DNA from: Bacteroides sp.
GTDB taxonomy: Bacteria > Bacteroidota > Bacteroidia > Bacteroidales > Bacteroidaceae
Length of the DNA: 64,000 nucleotides
NCBI GenBank assembly: GCA_023665805.1
Contig: JAMPDJ010000005.1
Coordinates: 1 to 64,000, forward strand
Reading direction: 5' to 3'
The notes beneath the pieces are model-generated. The model did not search any database and had not been told where the DNA came from. It saw nothing but the letters and a program-made list of their open reading frames with translations. Positions 37,045 through 46,116 of the stretch are shown one piece after another (the first letter of the stretch is position 1; each line of letters begins with the position of its first letter). The position numbers were made by a program, and so were the translations under genes.

Positions 37045-38679
37045 TTAGTCCGTTACGCCGTCGCGCAGTTCGGGATTCTGTCCGGGCACGGGCTGTGCGC
37101 CGCCCTCGTTGTCGACGATAGCCTTGTTGTTGTCCTTCTCGGTCTGAGGGAAACGCATGTTCAACCATCCGTCGTCGGCCTTGATGTTGAAGGTGAAGGC
37201 ATCGGGGAAGTTGCTCTCTATGTTGCTGTGGAAGCGAACGACAGGCTTGCCCAGACGCTTGGCGTCTCCTGTGAAGAAGCCCTCGCCCCACAGTTCCACG
37301 CGACGCTGGAACCATATCTCGTCCTCCAGGGTGCGGCCGGTGGAACGCTGGTAGTCCTCGTCACGATAGGTCTTGACAAAGTCTGTCAGCACCTTTTCGC
37401 CATCGGCGGGATGTCCGCTCTTCACCAGTCCCTCGGCCTGTATCAGTATCATCTCTTCCACGCGCATCAGAGGCCAGTCGTTGTTGTTGACTTCGGAACC
37501 GATACCTGATTTCATGCCGAACTTTACATTGGTATATGGCAGGAACTCATCCTTGACATCCTCGATGGTCAATGTGGAAATGGCCTTGCCGGAAACGCCG
37601 TTCCAGCTGATGCCGTCCAGCAGGGGAGAGTCCAGGTCCTCGTCCAGCCACCAGTACTTGCGCACGTCGCTGTCGGGGATCTGTCGGTATAGCAATATGT
37701 TGATCTGTGGTGTCAGCTGTGCGTATGCCGAGTAGGCAGTGCCGGAGAATGCGCATATCCATGCACAAGATGTGCACATGGGGCGTGCCTGCACCATTTC
37801 CGATGTAATGTTGATGCCCCACATCCAGTTCTTGTCGTTGATGTCATAGAACGAGGGCGTCAGCAGGTCGTCTATGCCGGCAGGAGTGAAACCTTCCATG
37901 GCATCCTTGGCATCCTGTGCGGCCTCTGCGAAGTTGCCCAGGAACAGGTTGGCGCGGGCACGCAGGCCCAAGGCCACGTTCTTGTTCACCTTGCTCTTGT
38001 CGCTGCGTTCGGAGGTGAGGTGATCCACCGCCCAGTCCAGGTCGGTGATGATGGCCTCGTATACTTCACGTACGGATGCGCGAGGGTTCTCTGCCATGCC
38101 ATGTTTGCCGTTAAGCAGCGGTACGCATGGATCATCGAAGTGTGCCTCGTCGGCAAATTGGAAATAGGGTGCCAGTTGCATATAGTCAAATGCGCGTATG
38201 GCACATGCCTGCGCCCTCATGTTTACCGCCTCGGGCGAGGTTGCGTCCTCCGGTATGGATTCTATGACCTGGTTGGCAAGGCCTATCTGGCGGTAAGGAA
38301 TCACGTAACGCATGTATGGGTTGGCATAGTTGGCGTCGCGTGTGCTCAGCTCGCTGGCGGTTGAGAACCAGTTGTAGTCGCTGTTCAGTCCCACCATGTC
38401 GGCACCCTCCAGGTCCAGAGAGAAGGCCGCGGAGATGAATCCGAAGTCATCGGCGCGGGTGGCGTTGCCGCCGCTGGACCATGTGGCGCCCGGTTTGCCC
38501 ATGAGGGCGAACATGCCGGTGAAGTTGGCTTGGGCGCGTTCGGGGATTGCATCAGTGGCGTCTTGTATCTGGTCTGTGGTAAGGTTGCCGCCCTCGGGCA
38601 ATTGGTTGTCTATGTCCGAGCAGGAGGCCGCCATGAAGCCTGCCACGGCAAGGAGACTGTATTTATATAGTTTCACCAT
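37045..38679 (-). CDS. SusD-like nutrient-binding lipoprotein (left operon)
   Basis: This 544-residue lipoprotein (lipidated Cys20 in AASCSDID) has SusD/RagB features: tetratricopeptide-like helices, an N-terminal region after LTTDQIQDATD, and the C-terminal block LMRVEEMILIQAEGLVKSGH plus RRVELWGEGFFTGDAKRLG. It forms the lid over the SusC channel and binds the substrate. It lies 36 bp downstream of susC and is probably co-transcribed. Confidence 0.93.
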   Translation of the reverse strand: MVKLYKYSLLAVAGFMAASCSDIDNQLPEGGNLTTDQIQDATDAIPERAQANFTGMFALMGKPGATWSSGGNATRADDFGFISAAFSLDLEGADMVGLNSDYNWFSTASELSTRDANYANPYMRYVIPYRQIGLANQVIESIPEDATSPEAVNMRAQACAIRAFDYMQLAPYFQFADEAHFDDPCVPLLNGKHGMAENPRASVREVYEAIITDLDWAVDHLTSERSDKSKVNKNVALGLRARANLFLGNFAEAAQDAKDAMEGFTPAGIDDLLTPSFYDINDKNWMWGINITSEMVQARPMCTSCAWICAFSGTAYSAYAQLTPQINILLYRQIPDSDVRKYWWLDEDLDSPLLDGISWNGVSGKAISTLTIEDVKDEFLPYTNVKFGMKSGIGSEVNNNDWPLMRVEEMILIQAEGLVKSGHPADGEKVLTDFVKTYRDEDYQRSTGRTLEDEIWFQRRVELWGEGFFTGDAKRLGKPVVRFHSNIESNFPDAFTFNIKADDGWLNMRFPQTEKDNNKAIVDNEGGAQPVPGQNPELRDGVTD

Positions 38680-38715
38680 AATGTATGTCTGTGATATTTG
38701 TTATAATGTGTGATT

Positions 38716-41700
38716 TCAGAATTGCAGGTTCAGACCGGCTGTGATGGTGCGTGAGCCGGCATAAGAAGATGAGGCCTCTCCGCTGCCATACTTCATTGAA
38801 CCCAGACCGCCGTTGAATCGGGGATCCATGCCCTTGCGTGCAGTCAGCAGGAACAGGTTCTCGCCTGCGACGTACACGCGCAGGTTGCTGATCTTGGCAC
38901 GTGACATCCACTTCTTGGGGAAGGTGTAGCCCAGGGTGAGGTTGTTGAGGGTCAGGTAATTGCTGCTGGTCAGGAAGCGGTCTACAGCGCTTTGCGAGCC
39001 TACGCCCTGGTTGTCTGCGGCCAAAGTGCTCAGACGGGGAATGTCGCTGTTGCGGTTCTCCGGGCTCCATGCCTTCAGCAGGTCGCGGTGCATGGCGCTG
39101 CCGGATGTCGAGCCATTGTGCATCAGGCTCTGGTAGGTACCGTCGTACATCTTGCCACCCAGCGAATAGGAGAACTGCGCGCTAAGTTCAAGTCCTTTGT
39201 AGGACAGGGTGGTGCCGAAGCCTCCTACCAGCTTGGCCATGATGTTGCCGCAGTCGTACATGGTGGCCTCGCTGATGGTATATGTGGTGGTGCGGCCTGT
39301 CACCTTGCCTTCGGCGTCCAGCACGTCCTTGTAGTACATGGCGCGACCGTTGGTCTTGTCCGTGCCGGCATACTTGTACATGTAGGCCTGGTATATGCTA
39401 CCGCCCTCGTACAGGATGCGGCCGTTGCCTCCGTCGCGCACTTCCTCGCCGTCGAGGTCTGTGATCTTGTTGGCATTGTGTGTCAGGTTCAAGTCAAGGT
39501 CCCACTTGAAGTCCTTGGTGCGGAATATGTTGCCGTTCAGTGTCACCTCTATGCCACGGTTGTACATGCTGCCGATGTTGTCGTAGTATCCGCTTGCGCT
39601 CACGCCGGAAGACAAGGGCAGGGAGCGTTTGTACAACATGTCGGATGTGGCACGATGATAGAACTCCACGGAACCGTTCAGGCGGTGCTTGAGCAGGGCG
39701 AAGTCCAGACCCAGGTTCCATGAATGCGAACTTTCCCATGTCAGGTTGTCATTGCCCTTCTGGCTCATGGTGAGGTTGTACTCGCCGGTGTCCTCGTTAT
39801 ATGAAGCGGTGTAGCGGTCGGCCCAATAGTAGTAGCTGCCGAGGTTGTCGTTGCCCTGTATGCCGTAGCTCAGTTTCAGTTTCAGGAAGTCCACCCATTT
39901 GGCCTCCTTCATGAAGTCCATCTTGTTCAGCTGCCATGCGGCGCCCACGGAACCGAAGTTGCCCCAACGGTGACCGGGAGCAAAGGCGCTGGATGCGTCG
40001 CGACGGTATGAAGCTGACAGGAAGTAGGTTTCGTCATAGTCGTAAAGGGCTTGGGCGAAGATGCCTTGGGTCATGTAATGCTCGGTGTATGACCCCAAAT
40101 CCTTCTGCGCGGTACCCAATGCATTGTTCAGCTCGGGGATATAGGGCGAGAACAGGTGGTCGTTGGAGGCTGACAGTGAAGAATACGTCAGCTTGTACTG
40201 CTCGTATCCCAGCAAGGCCTGCAGGTTGTGCTTCTTGGCAATGGTGGTCTCGTAGCGGGCCAAATAATTCTGGTTGAAGGTAAATCTGCGTGTGGAGCTT
40301 ACACCCACCTGGCCGTCCACGTTGGACGCGCTGCCAAAGGGGCTGTAAAGCGTTGTGTTGCGGCTGTTGTATGAAGAGACATTCAGCGAGGCGCTCAGCG
40401 TAAGACCCTTGACCGGATTGGCTGTCAGTCCCCAGCGGCCGTTGAACAGGTCGCTAAGTCCTTTGCGGTCGTTGTACTGGTTGTCGCGGACAGGGTTGCC
40501 CAACAGGGTGGGACGCTTGAAGTTGGTCTGGTTTGCGTCATATATCACACGGCCGTTCTCCGTCATGATGTTGCCCTGTGCGTCGCGGACATACAGGGGA
40601 TAGATGGGGGCCATGTTGTTGCAGGTATAGAACAGGTTGCCTGTGGTTTGCGCGCCTGCACTGTATTGCGGTGCCTGGGTGATGCCGTGCGTGAAGCCCA
40701 TCTGCGAGCTGAAGGTCAGCCAGTCCTTTATCTTGTAGTCTCCGTTCAGACGCGCGGTGTAGCGCGTGTAGTTCGACTTGTCCACGAAACCGCCGTCGTC
40801 CAGGAAGCCCAGGCCGGCATAGTAGTTGAAACGTTCGGTGGCTCCTTGTGCGCTCAGGTTGTACTCCTGGCGGAAGCTGCTGTGGAACACCTCGTCATAC
40901 CAGTTGTCGGGCAGGTAGGTGTATGTTCCGTCGGTGTAGCCGAGTCTGGCATTGGGGTTGAGCTTGAAGTTGGTGCCGATGAACTTCTCTCCGGGATTCA
41001 CGCTGTATACCTGATATCCCAGGCCGCCCTGGGCCGTGTTGAAGAGGTTGGCGTCGGCAAAGGCGTATGCCTCTTCTGCCGTGCTGCCCCAGTAGTACTT
41101 GGAATTGAACATGGCACGATAGTGTGTCTCGTAGTACTCCTTGGGATTGTTGATTACGTCGTAGTTGGGCACGAGGCGACTGTTGGAACCCCACTTGGCC
41201 TCGAAATTGATGTTAGGCTCCTTGCTGGCATCCGCTCTCTTCGTGGTGATGATTATGACACCGTTGGCGCCGCGTGCACCGTATATGGCGCTGGCTGCGG
41301 CATCCTTCAGCACTGTGATGCTGGCTATGTCGTTGGGATTGAGCGTGGCGATTGCATTCTCGTAAGGTGCGCCGTCCACGATATAGAGTGGAGAACTGGA
41401 AGCGGACATGCTGCCTATGCCGCGTAACTTGATCGATGGAGCCGAACCGGGACCGCCGTCGCCTGTTGTGGCTTGCAGGCCGGCCACCTTGCCCAGAAGT
41501 GCGCTGGTGACGGTTGAAGTGACATGGTTGGAAATGTCCTCGGCCTTGACTTCCACGGCACTGCCCGTGAACGAGCTTTTCTTCTGTGTTCCGTATGCCA
41601 CTACCATCACCTCGTCCATCAAGGATTCCAGGTGGCGCATCTCCACGTGCATGCCGTTTCTGGCCGGGCGTTCCAATGTCTCCATGCCCATGAAGGAGAA

Positions 41701-41910
41701 CACCAGGGTCTTGCCTGCCTCGAGATTCAGTTTGAACTTGCCGTTCATGTCAGTCTGCACGCCTTTTTGGGTGCCCTTGACCTTCACGGTAGCACCTATT
41801 ACGGGCTGGCCGTCCTCGGCATCCACTACCGTACCGTTGATTACCGTCTGAGCCCAGGCGACGAAGGTCGCCGCCATGCACAGAAGCATCAATGAGAGTC
41901 TTTTTTTCAT
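38716..41910 (-). CDS. SusC-like TonB-dependent transporter (left operon)
   Basis: This 1064-residue outer-membrane transporter has a signal peptide (MKKRLSLMLLCMAATFVAWA) and a carboxypeptidase-regulatory-like domain (VINGTVVDAEDGQPVIGATV). A TonB box follows (MDEVMVVAYG), then a plug with SusC-type VLKDAAASAIYGARGANGVI, and a 22-strand barrel ending LQF. It has no N-terminal signalling (STN) domain, so it is not a sigma/anti-sigma transducer. Its leader and first 37 nt are identical, in inverse orientation, to those of the right-hand susC. No promoter of the usual form points at it in the present orientation, so this operon is predicted OFF. Confidence 0.95.
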   Translation of the reverse strand: MKKRLSLMLLCMAATFVAWAQTVINGTVVDAEDGQPVIGATVKVKGTQKGVQTDMNGKFKLNLEAGKTLVFSFMGMETLERPARNGMHVEMRHLESLMDEVMVVAYGTQKKSSFTGSAVEVKAEDISNHVTSTVTSALLGKVAGLQATTGDGGPGSAPSIKLRGIGSMSASSSPLYIVDGAPYENAIATLNPNDIASITVLKDAAASAIYGARGANGVIIITTKRADASKEPNINFEAKWGSNSRLVPNYDVINNPKEYYETHYRAMFNSKYYWGSTAEEAYAFADANLFNTAQGGLGYQVYSVNPGEKFIGTNFKLNPNARLGYTDGTYTYLPDNWYDEVFHSSFRQEYNLSAQGATERFNYYAGLGFLDDGGFVDKSNYTRYTARLNGDYKIKDWLTFSSQMGFTHGITQAPQYSAGAQTTGNLFYTCNNMAPIYPLYVRDAQGNIMTENGRVIYDANQTNFKRPTLLGNPVRDNQYNDRKGLSDLFNGRWGLTANPVKGLTLSASLNVSSYNSRNTTLYSPFGSASNVDGQVGVSSTRRFTFNQNYLARYETTIAKKHNLQALLGYEQYKLTYSSLSASNDHLFSPYIPELNNALGTAQKDLGSYTEHYMTQGIFAQALYDYDETYFLSASYRRDASSAFAPGHRWGNFGSVGAAWQLNKMDFMKEAKWVDFLKLKLSYGIQGNDNLGSYYYWADRYTASYNEDTGEYNLTMSQKGNDNLTWESSHSWNLGLDFALLKHRLNGSVEFYHRATSDMLYKRSLPLSSGVSASGYYDNIGSMYNRGIEVTLNGNIFRTKDFKWDLDLNLTHNANKITDLDGEEVRDGGNGRILYEGGSIYQAYMYKYAGTDKTNGRAMYYKDVLDAEGKVTGRTTTYTISEATMYDCGNIMAKLVGGFGTTLSYKGLELSAQFSYSLGGKMYDGTYQSLMHNGSTSGSAMHRDLLKAWSPENRNSDIPRLSTLAADNQGVGSQSAVDRFLTSSNYLTLNNLTLGYTFPKKWMSRAKISNLRVYVAGENLFLLTARKGMDPRFNGGLGSMKYGSGEASSSYAGSRTITAGLNLQF

Positions 41911-42074
41911 AGATTACTGATTTGTGTTGATAAATATATATGTATGTTTGTCGTGTTCTCGCCCGACGTGACACCTTATTATATAGGGCGCACGCACCGG
42001 TCCTTGGCTTGCCGTATCCTCCAAAACCTCATGTATGGTGTCCCGAAAAAACGGCCGTTTGTTTGAGACACTTT
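41874..42074 (-). repeat. Left arm of 201-bp perfect inverted repeat (promoter switch)
   Basis: Identical to the complement of 42634..42834. It covers the left susC leader and its first 37 coding nt. The first difference inside the coding regions is C versus T at codon 13 (Ala versus Val). The inner boundary is at 42074. Confidence 0.95.
42038..42071. promoter_or_regulatory. Candidate invertase crossover site, left
   Basis: A 34-bp imperfect dyad centred on AAACGGCCGTTT (42049..42060). Its half-sites agree at about 14 of 17 positions. It lies near the inner end of the arm, where a serine invertase dimer could bind. Confidence 0.4.
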
Positions 42075-42241
42075 TTGACACGCTTGCCTACAGCGGGATT
42101 TCAGCGTTTTGGTCCCTTTATGACGACATGTAGACACCTCCACAAGCGTATATAAAAAAATGTTAAGGTCGGAAATTAGGGCATGTACTTGACGGGAATT
42201 GCTGTCGCCAAGATTGCCGATGCACGAAATGTGCAAATAAG

Positions 42242-42300
42242 TATTCGCGAATATACGTTTGAATATTCGTGAATATCAACTTGCGAATTCACGAATTCGC
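42242..42300. promoter_or_regulatory. Cluster of palindromes in the switch spacer
   Basis: TATTCGCGAATA (42242..42253), GAATATTC and TGAATATC-type half-sites, and GCGAATTCACGAATTCGC (42283..42300) lie within 59 bp. They share TTCG/CGAA half-sites and look like binding sites for one regulator. They overlap the second -7 match. Confidence 0.45.
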
Positions 42301-42564
42301 ATTCTCCTTTACATGGAGACCGATTTGTGGCTCCGCCAATGTTTTGAGGCATGTCCGAAAAACGGTGCCCCGGGCCTGCCACATAACATATACATGTTAA
42401 CGTATATGCGCATAATTATGCAAATATGCGTTCGTGGCGCAAGTCACTTGCATGGAACCGGTTCCAAAATGAAAGAAAGAACGTGTTTTATAGAGCATTT
42501 AGTCACATTTAGTCATAAAAAACGGAAAAATATTGACAGTATTAGAACATTTCTTAACTTATTT

Positions 42565-42596
42565 TTTGCTTATATGTGTTAATAGAGTTACCTTTG
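42565..42596 (+). promoter_or_regulatory. Promoter of the right SusCD operon, inside the spacer
   Basis: TTTG (42565..42568), 20 bp, TACCTTTG (42589..42596): an exact Bacteroidetes promoter. Transcription would start near 42603, giving a leader of about 195 nt, most of it inside the inverted-repeat arm. Flipping the spacer would place the same promoter at the same distance from the left susC. Confidence 0.85.
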
Positions 42597-42633
42597 CAGC
42601 CAAATTGAATAGAAGTATGCCAACAAGGCATGG

Positions 42634-42834
42634 AAAGTGTCTCAAACAAACGGCCGTTTTTTCGGGACACCATACATGAGGTTTTGGAGGATACGGCAAG
42701 CCAAGGACCGGTGCGTGCGCCCTATATAATAAGGTGTCACGTCGGGCGAGAACACGACAAACATACATATATATTTATCAACACAAATCAGTAATCTATG
42801 AAAAAAAGACTCTCATTGATGCTTCTGTGCATGG
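42634..42834 (+). repeat. Right arm of 201-bp perfect inverted repeat (promoter switch)
   Basis: Identical to the complement of 41874..42074. It covers 164 nt of leader and the first 37 nt of the right-hand susC. The noncoding leader is more conserved than the rest of the paralogous genes, which points to recombination or conversion between the arms. Confidence 0.95.
42637..42670. promoter_or_regulatory. Candidate invertase crossover site, right
   Basis: Mirror copy of the left dyad, centred on AAACGGCCGTTT (42648..42659), flanked by TGTCTC on one side and GGGACA on the other. Confidence 0.4.
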
Positions 42835-45800
42835 TGGCGACCTTCGTCGCCTGGGCGCAGACGGTAATCAACGGTACGGTAGTGGACGCCTCGGACGGCG
42901 AGCCTCTGCCAGGTGCCTCCGTGAAGGTCAAGGGCACCCAACAGGGGGTATTGACCGATGCCAACGGCAAGTTCAAGATGAATGTGGAGGCAGGCACTCA
43001 GCTGATATTCTCCTTCATGGGCATGGAGACGGTGGCGCATCCCGCCAAGAACGGCATGCGCGTGGAAATGCGCCATTTCGAGGAGGTGATGGACGAGTTG
43101 ATGGTAATGGCCTTCGGTAAGGCCAAGAAGTCGGCTTTCACCGGTTCTGCCAAGGTAGTCGATGCCAGCGACCTGCAGAAGGCACAGGTGACAAGCGTCG
43201 CCGATGCATTGCGCGGACAGGTTGCCGGCATGACATTCAGTTCAAAGGACGGTGCCCCCGGCAGCAATTCCACGATGCGCATACGTGGCTTCGGTTCTCT
43301 TTCCAGCAGCACTTCCATTGACCCTCTTATCATTCTGGACGGTGCTCCGTACGGTGGTGACCTGAATAATATCAACCCCAACGACGTGGAGAGCGTTACC
43401 GTGTTGAAGGACGCCGCCAGCAATGCCCTGTACGGTGCACGTGGTGCCAATGGCGTGATAATGATCACGACCAAGGCAGGCAAGAAAGGCAGCGACGCAC
43501 GCATAACACTTGATGCCAAGTGGGGTGCCAACAGCCGTGCCATACAGAAGTACGACGTGATAACGTCTCCTGCACAGTACTACGAGATGCAGTACGCTGC
43601 ACTGAAGAATTTCTATCAGAACAATCAGGGAATGGATGCCAATGCAGCATGGCAGGCTGCCAACAAGGCATTGCTGGGTTCTCAGGACGATGGCGGTCTG
43701 GGCTACAACATCTGGGGCGGCGTGCCAGACGGCCAGATGCTCATAGGCCAGAACGGACGTCTCAATCCCAATGCCAAGTTGGGCAACGTTGTCGCATATC
43801 GCGGTCAGGAGTACCTGCTCACTGCGGATGATTGGGAAGATGCCGCCACACGTGTGGGCCTGCGTCAGGAATATAATGCCTCTGTGTCCAGTTCCACGGA
43901 CAAGTCCACGTTCTACCTCTCACTGGGTCACTTGAAGAACGAAGGTATAGTGGCCAACAGCGATTTCCAGCGTTTCACCGGCCGTCTGAGGGCCGACTAT
44001 CAAGCCAAGAGGTGGCTGCGTGTAGGCGGTTCTGCCTCTTTTGCCCATTACACAACCAACTCCCTGAATCCAAACTATAACGGTGCCGATGCCAGCACCA
44101 GCAATATATGGGCCTTCACCAACAATATGGCTCCCATCTATCCCTTGTATCTGCGCGACGGCAATGGCAACATCATGGTTGACGGCAACGGTATAAAGAT
44201 CATGGACTATGGCGACCGTACGAATGCCGGCTGCGCCCGTCCGTTCATCTCCAACAGCAACCCTCTGCAGGAACAGCTGCTGAACACACGCCGCAATGTG
44301 GGTAACGCTTTCAGTGCAAATGGTTTTGCAGACATTACCTTCATGCCCGGCTTGACCCTCACCGTCAATGGTACTGCCAATCTCGATGAGACACGAGGCA
44401 ACATTGTCTACAACCCCTACTACGGACAATTCTCGTCGTCCAACGGTTCCGTGACCGTACAGCACAGCCGCACGTTCAACTACAACTGGCAGCAGATACT
44501 GAACTATACCACCACCATACGCAACCATCACAACCTGAATGTCATTGTGGGTCACGAGTATTACAGGAACACGCTTTCCCTGCTCTCTGGTTCAAAGACG
44601 AACATGTTCTCTCCAGACAATATAGAACTGGACGGTTCTGTCGTGGACTCCAAGGGTGCACGTTCATATCAGAGAGTGTATAACAACGAGGGTATCTTTG
44701 CCCGTGCACAGTACGACTATCAAGAGAAGATATTCGCCTCTGCATCCTATCGTCGCGATGCCAGCAGCAAGTTCCATCCCGACCATCGCTGGGGCAACTT
44801 CTGGAGTTTGGGAGCAGCATGGCTCATAAACAAGGAGAACTGGTTCAATGCCAAATGGGTGGACGAGTTGAAGGTGAAGGCATCTTACGGCGAGCAAGGT
44901 AATGACAATATCCCATACTACCTCTATACCGACCAGTACAGAATCGTCAACAGCAGTGACCAGGTAGGTGTAAGCTTCGATGTCAAGGGTACCAAGGACA
45001 TCACTTGGGAGAAGCAGGGCAACTTCAACACCGGCGTGGAGTTCGCTTTCTGGAACAGGCGTTTCACCGGTAGCGTGGAATATTACTATCGCAAGACCAG
45101 AGACATGCTATTCTTCTTTAGTGCCGCACCCTCGCTGGGTTACAACGGCTATTACGACAATATCGGCAGCATGTACAATACCGGTCTAGAACTGGATTTG
45201 AACGGCGACATCATCCGCACCAAGGATTTCACATGGAGCGTCCGCTTGAACGGTGCCACACTGAAGAACCGTATCGTCAGCCTGCCCGGCGAAAAAAAGA
45301 CCACCGTACGCTACGATGCCAACGGCAAGGCATACGAGGGCTATGCCAGCAACTATGCCTTCATCTCCGAGGGACTGCCGATGTACACATGGACAATGCG
45401 CGAGTATGCCGGTGTGAACGAGAACGGTGAGTCCACATGGTGGAAAAATGTGTATGAGCAGGATGCAGACCACAACGACATAGTGGATGCATATGGACAT
45501 AAGAACGTGATAGATCGCGTGAGAACTACAAGATATGCCGATGCCGATGAGTACGTTACCAACATCTCCACCATGCCCAAGTTCTATGGCGGCTTCGGCA
45601 CCACATTGAACTACAAGGGTTTTGACTTCACCATAAATTTCAGTTACCAGTTGGGAGGCAAGACCGTTGACAGCGGTTACGCGACTTTCATGGCCGGCAC
45701 TTCGTCGGGCAACGTGGGTACCAACTTCCACAAGGATCTGCTGAATGCATGGACACCGGAGAACTCCAATAGCGATATTCCGCGCTTCCAGTATGGCGAC

Positions 45801-46085
45801 CAGAACGTAGGCAGCATGTCCACACGTTTCCTCACCAGCAGCAACTACCTCAATATAGACAACATCAACATCGGATACACCATTCCCAAGAAGCTTGCGT
45901 TCATCAACTCCCTGCGCTTGTATGCATCCATAGAGAACGTATGCTATGTTTCCGCACGCAAGGGCTTTGATCCGCGTCAGTCATTCCAGTCACGCAGCAC
46001 CAGCGGTGCAGACATCATAGGCGTATCCGGTAGCACATATTCTCCCATGCGTACTATTTCTGGCGGTATCACGGTGACATTCTGA
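42798..46085 (+). CDS. SusC-like TonB-dependent transporter (right operon)
   Basis: This 1095-residue outer-membrane transporter has signal peptide MKKRLSLMLLCMVATFVAWA, a carboxypeptidase-regulatory-like domain, a TonB box region (MDELMVMAFG) and a plug with VLKDAASNALYGARGANGVI. The barrel ends ITVTF. The first 31 residues differ at one position from the left-hand SusC, and after that the proteins diverge clearly, most in the barrel. They therefore probably import different ligands. It is predicted ON in this orientation because the spacer promoter points at it. susD follows 31 bp downstream. Confidence 0.95.
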   Translation: MKKRLSLMLLCMVATFVAWAQTVINGTVVDASDGEPLPGASVKVKGTQQGVLTDANGKFKMNVEAGTQLIFSFMGMETVAHPAKNGMRVEMRHFEEVMDELMVMAFGKAKKSAFTGSAKVVDASDLQKAQVTSVADALRGQVAGMTFSSKDGAPGSNSTMRIRGFGSLSSSTSIDPLIILDGAPYGGDLNNINPNDVESVTVLKDAASNALYGARGANGVIMITTKAGKKGSDARITLDAKWGANSRAIQKYDVITSPAQYYEMQYAALKNFYQNNQGMDANAAWQAANKALLGSQDDGGLGYNIWGGVPDGQMLIGQNGRLNPNAKLGNVVAYRGQEYLLTADDWEDAATRVGLRQEYNASVSSSTDKSTFYLSLGHLKNEGIVANSDFQRFTGRLRADYQAKRWLRVGGSASFAHYTTNSLNPNYNGADASTSNIWAFTNNMAPIYPLYLRDGNGNIMVDGNGIKIMDYGDRTNAGCARPFISNSNPLQEQLLNTRRNVGNAFSANGFADITFMPGLTLTVNGTANLDETRGNIVYNPYYGQFSSSNGSVTVQHSRTFNYNWQQILNYTTTIRNHHNLNVIVGHEYYRNTLSLLSGSKTNMFSPDNIELDGSVVDSKGARSYQRVYNNEGIFARAQYDYQEKIFASASYRRDASSKFHPDHRWGNFWSLGAAWLINKENWFNAKWVDELKVKASYGEQGNDNIPYYLYTDQYRIVNSSDQVGVSFDVKGTKDITWEKQGNFNTGVEFAFWNRRFTGSVEYYYRKTRDMLFFFSAAPSLGYNGYYDNIGSMYNTGLELDLNGDIIRTKDFTWSVRLNGATLKNRIVSLPGEKKTTVRYDANGKAYEGYASNYAFISEGLPMYTWTMREYAGVNENGESTWWKNVYEQDADHNDIVDAYGHKNVIDRVRTTRYADADEYVTNISTMPKFYGGFGTTLNYKGFDFTINFSYQLGGKTVDSGYATFMAGTSSGNVGTNFHKDLLNAWTPENSNSDIPRFQYGDQNVGSMSTRFLTSSNYLNIDNINIGYTIPKKLAFINSLRLYASIENVCYVSARKGFDPRQSFQSRSTSGADIIGVSGSTYSPMRTISGGITVTF

Positions 46086-46116
46086 TAAAAAACAACTTCA
46101 CACAAAATTTGTATCA

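Larger units (their letters stand above)
42075..42633. other. 559-bp putatively invertible spacer between divergent susC operons
   Basis: Unique DNA flanked by the 201-bp inverted repeat. It contains one full-consensus promoter, pointing right. On the opposite strand I find no TAnnTTTG; the nearest is TACGCTTG at 42150..42143 without a -33 box. A second rightward -7 match, TACGTTTG at 42254..42261, lacks a clear -33 element. A 107-codon frame here has no family signature and is not called. Confidence 0.7.

Noticed and set aside
42259..42582. 107-codon frame in the promoter-switch spacer
   Set aside because: It overlaps palindromes and the promoter region, has no ribosome-binding signal and no recognisable sequence features.
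41874..42834. The 201-bp inverted repeat as only a trace of recent inverted gene duplication
   Set aside because: Not excluded, but the rest of the two susC genes has diverged strongly while the noncoding leaders are identical. With a one-sided promoter and a nearby invertase, recombination between the arms explains the pattern better.
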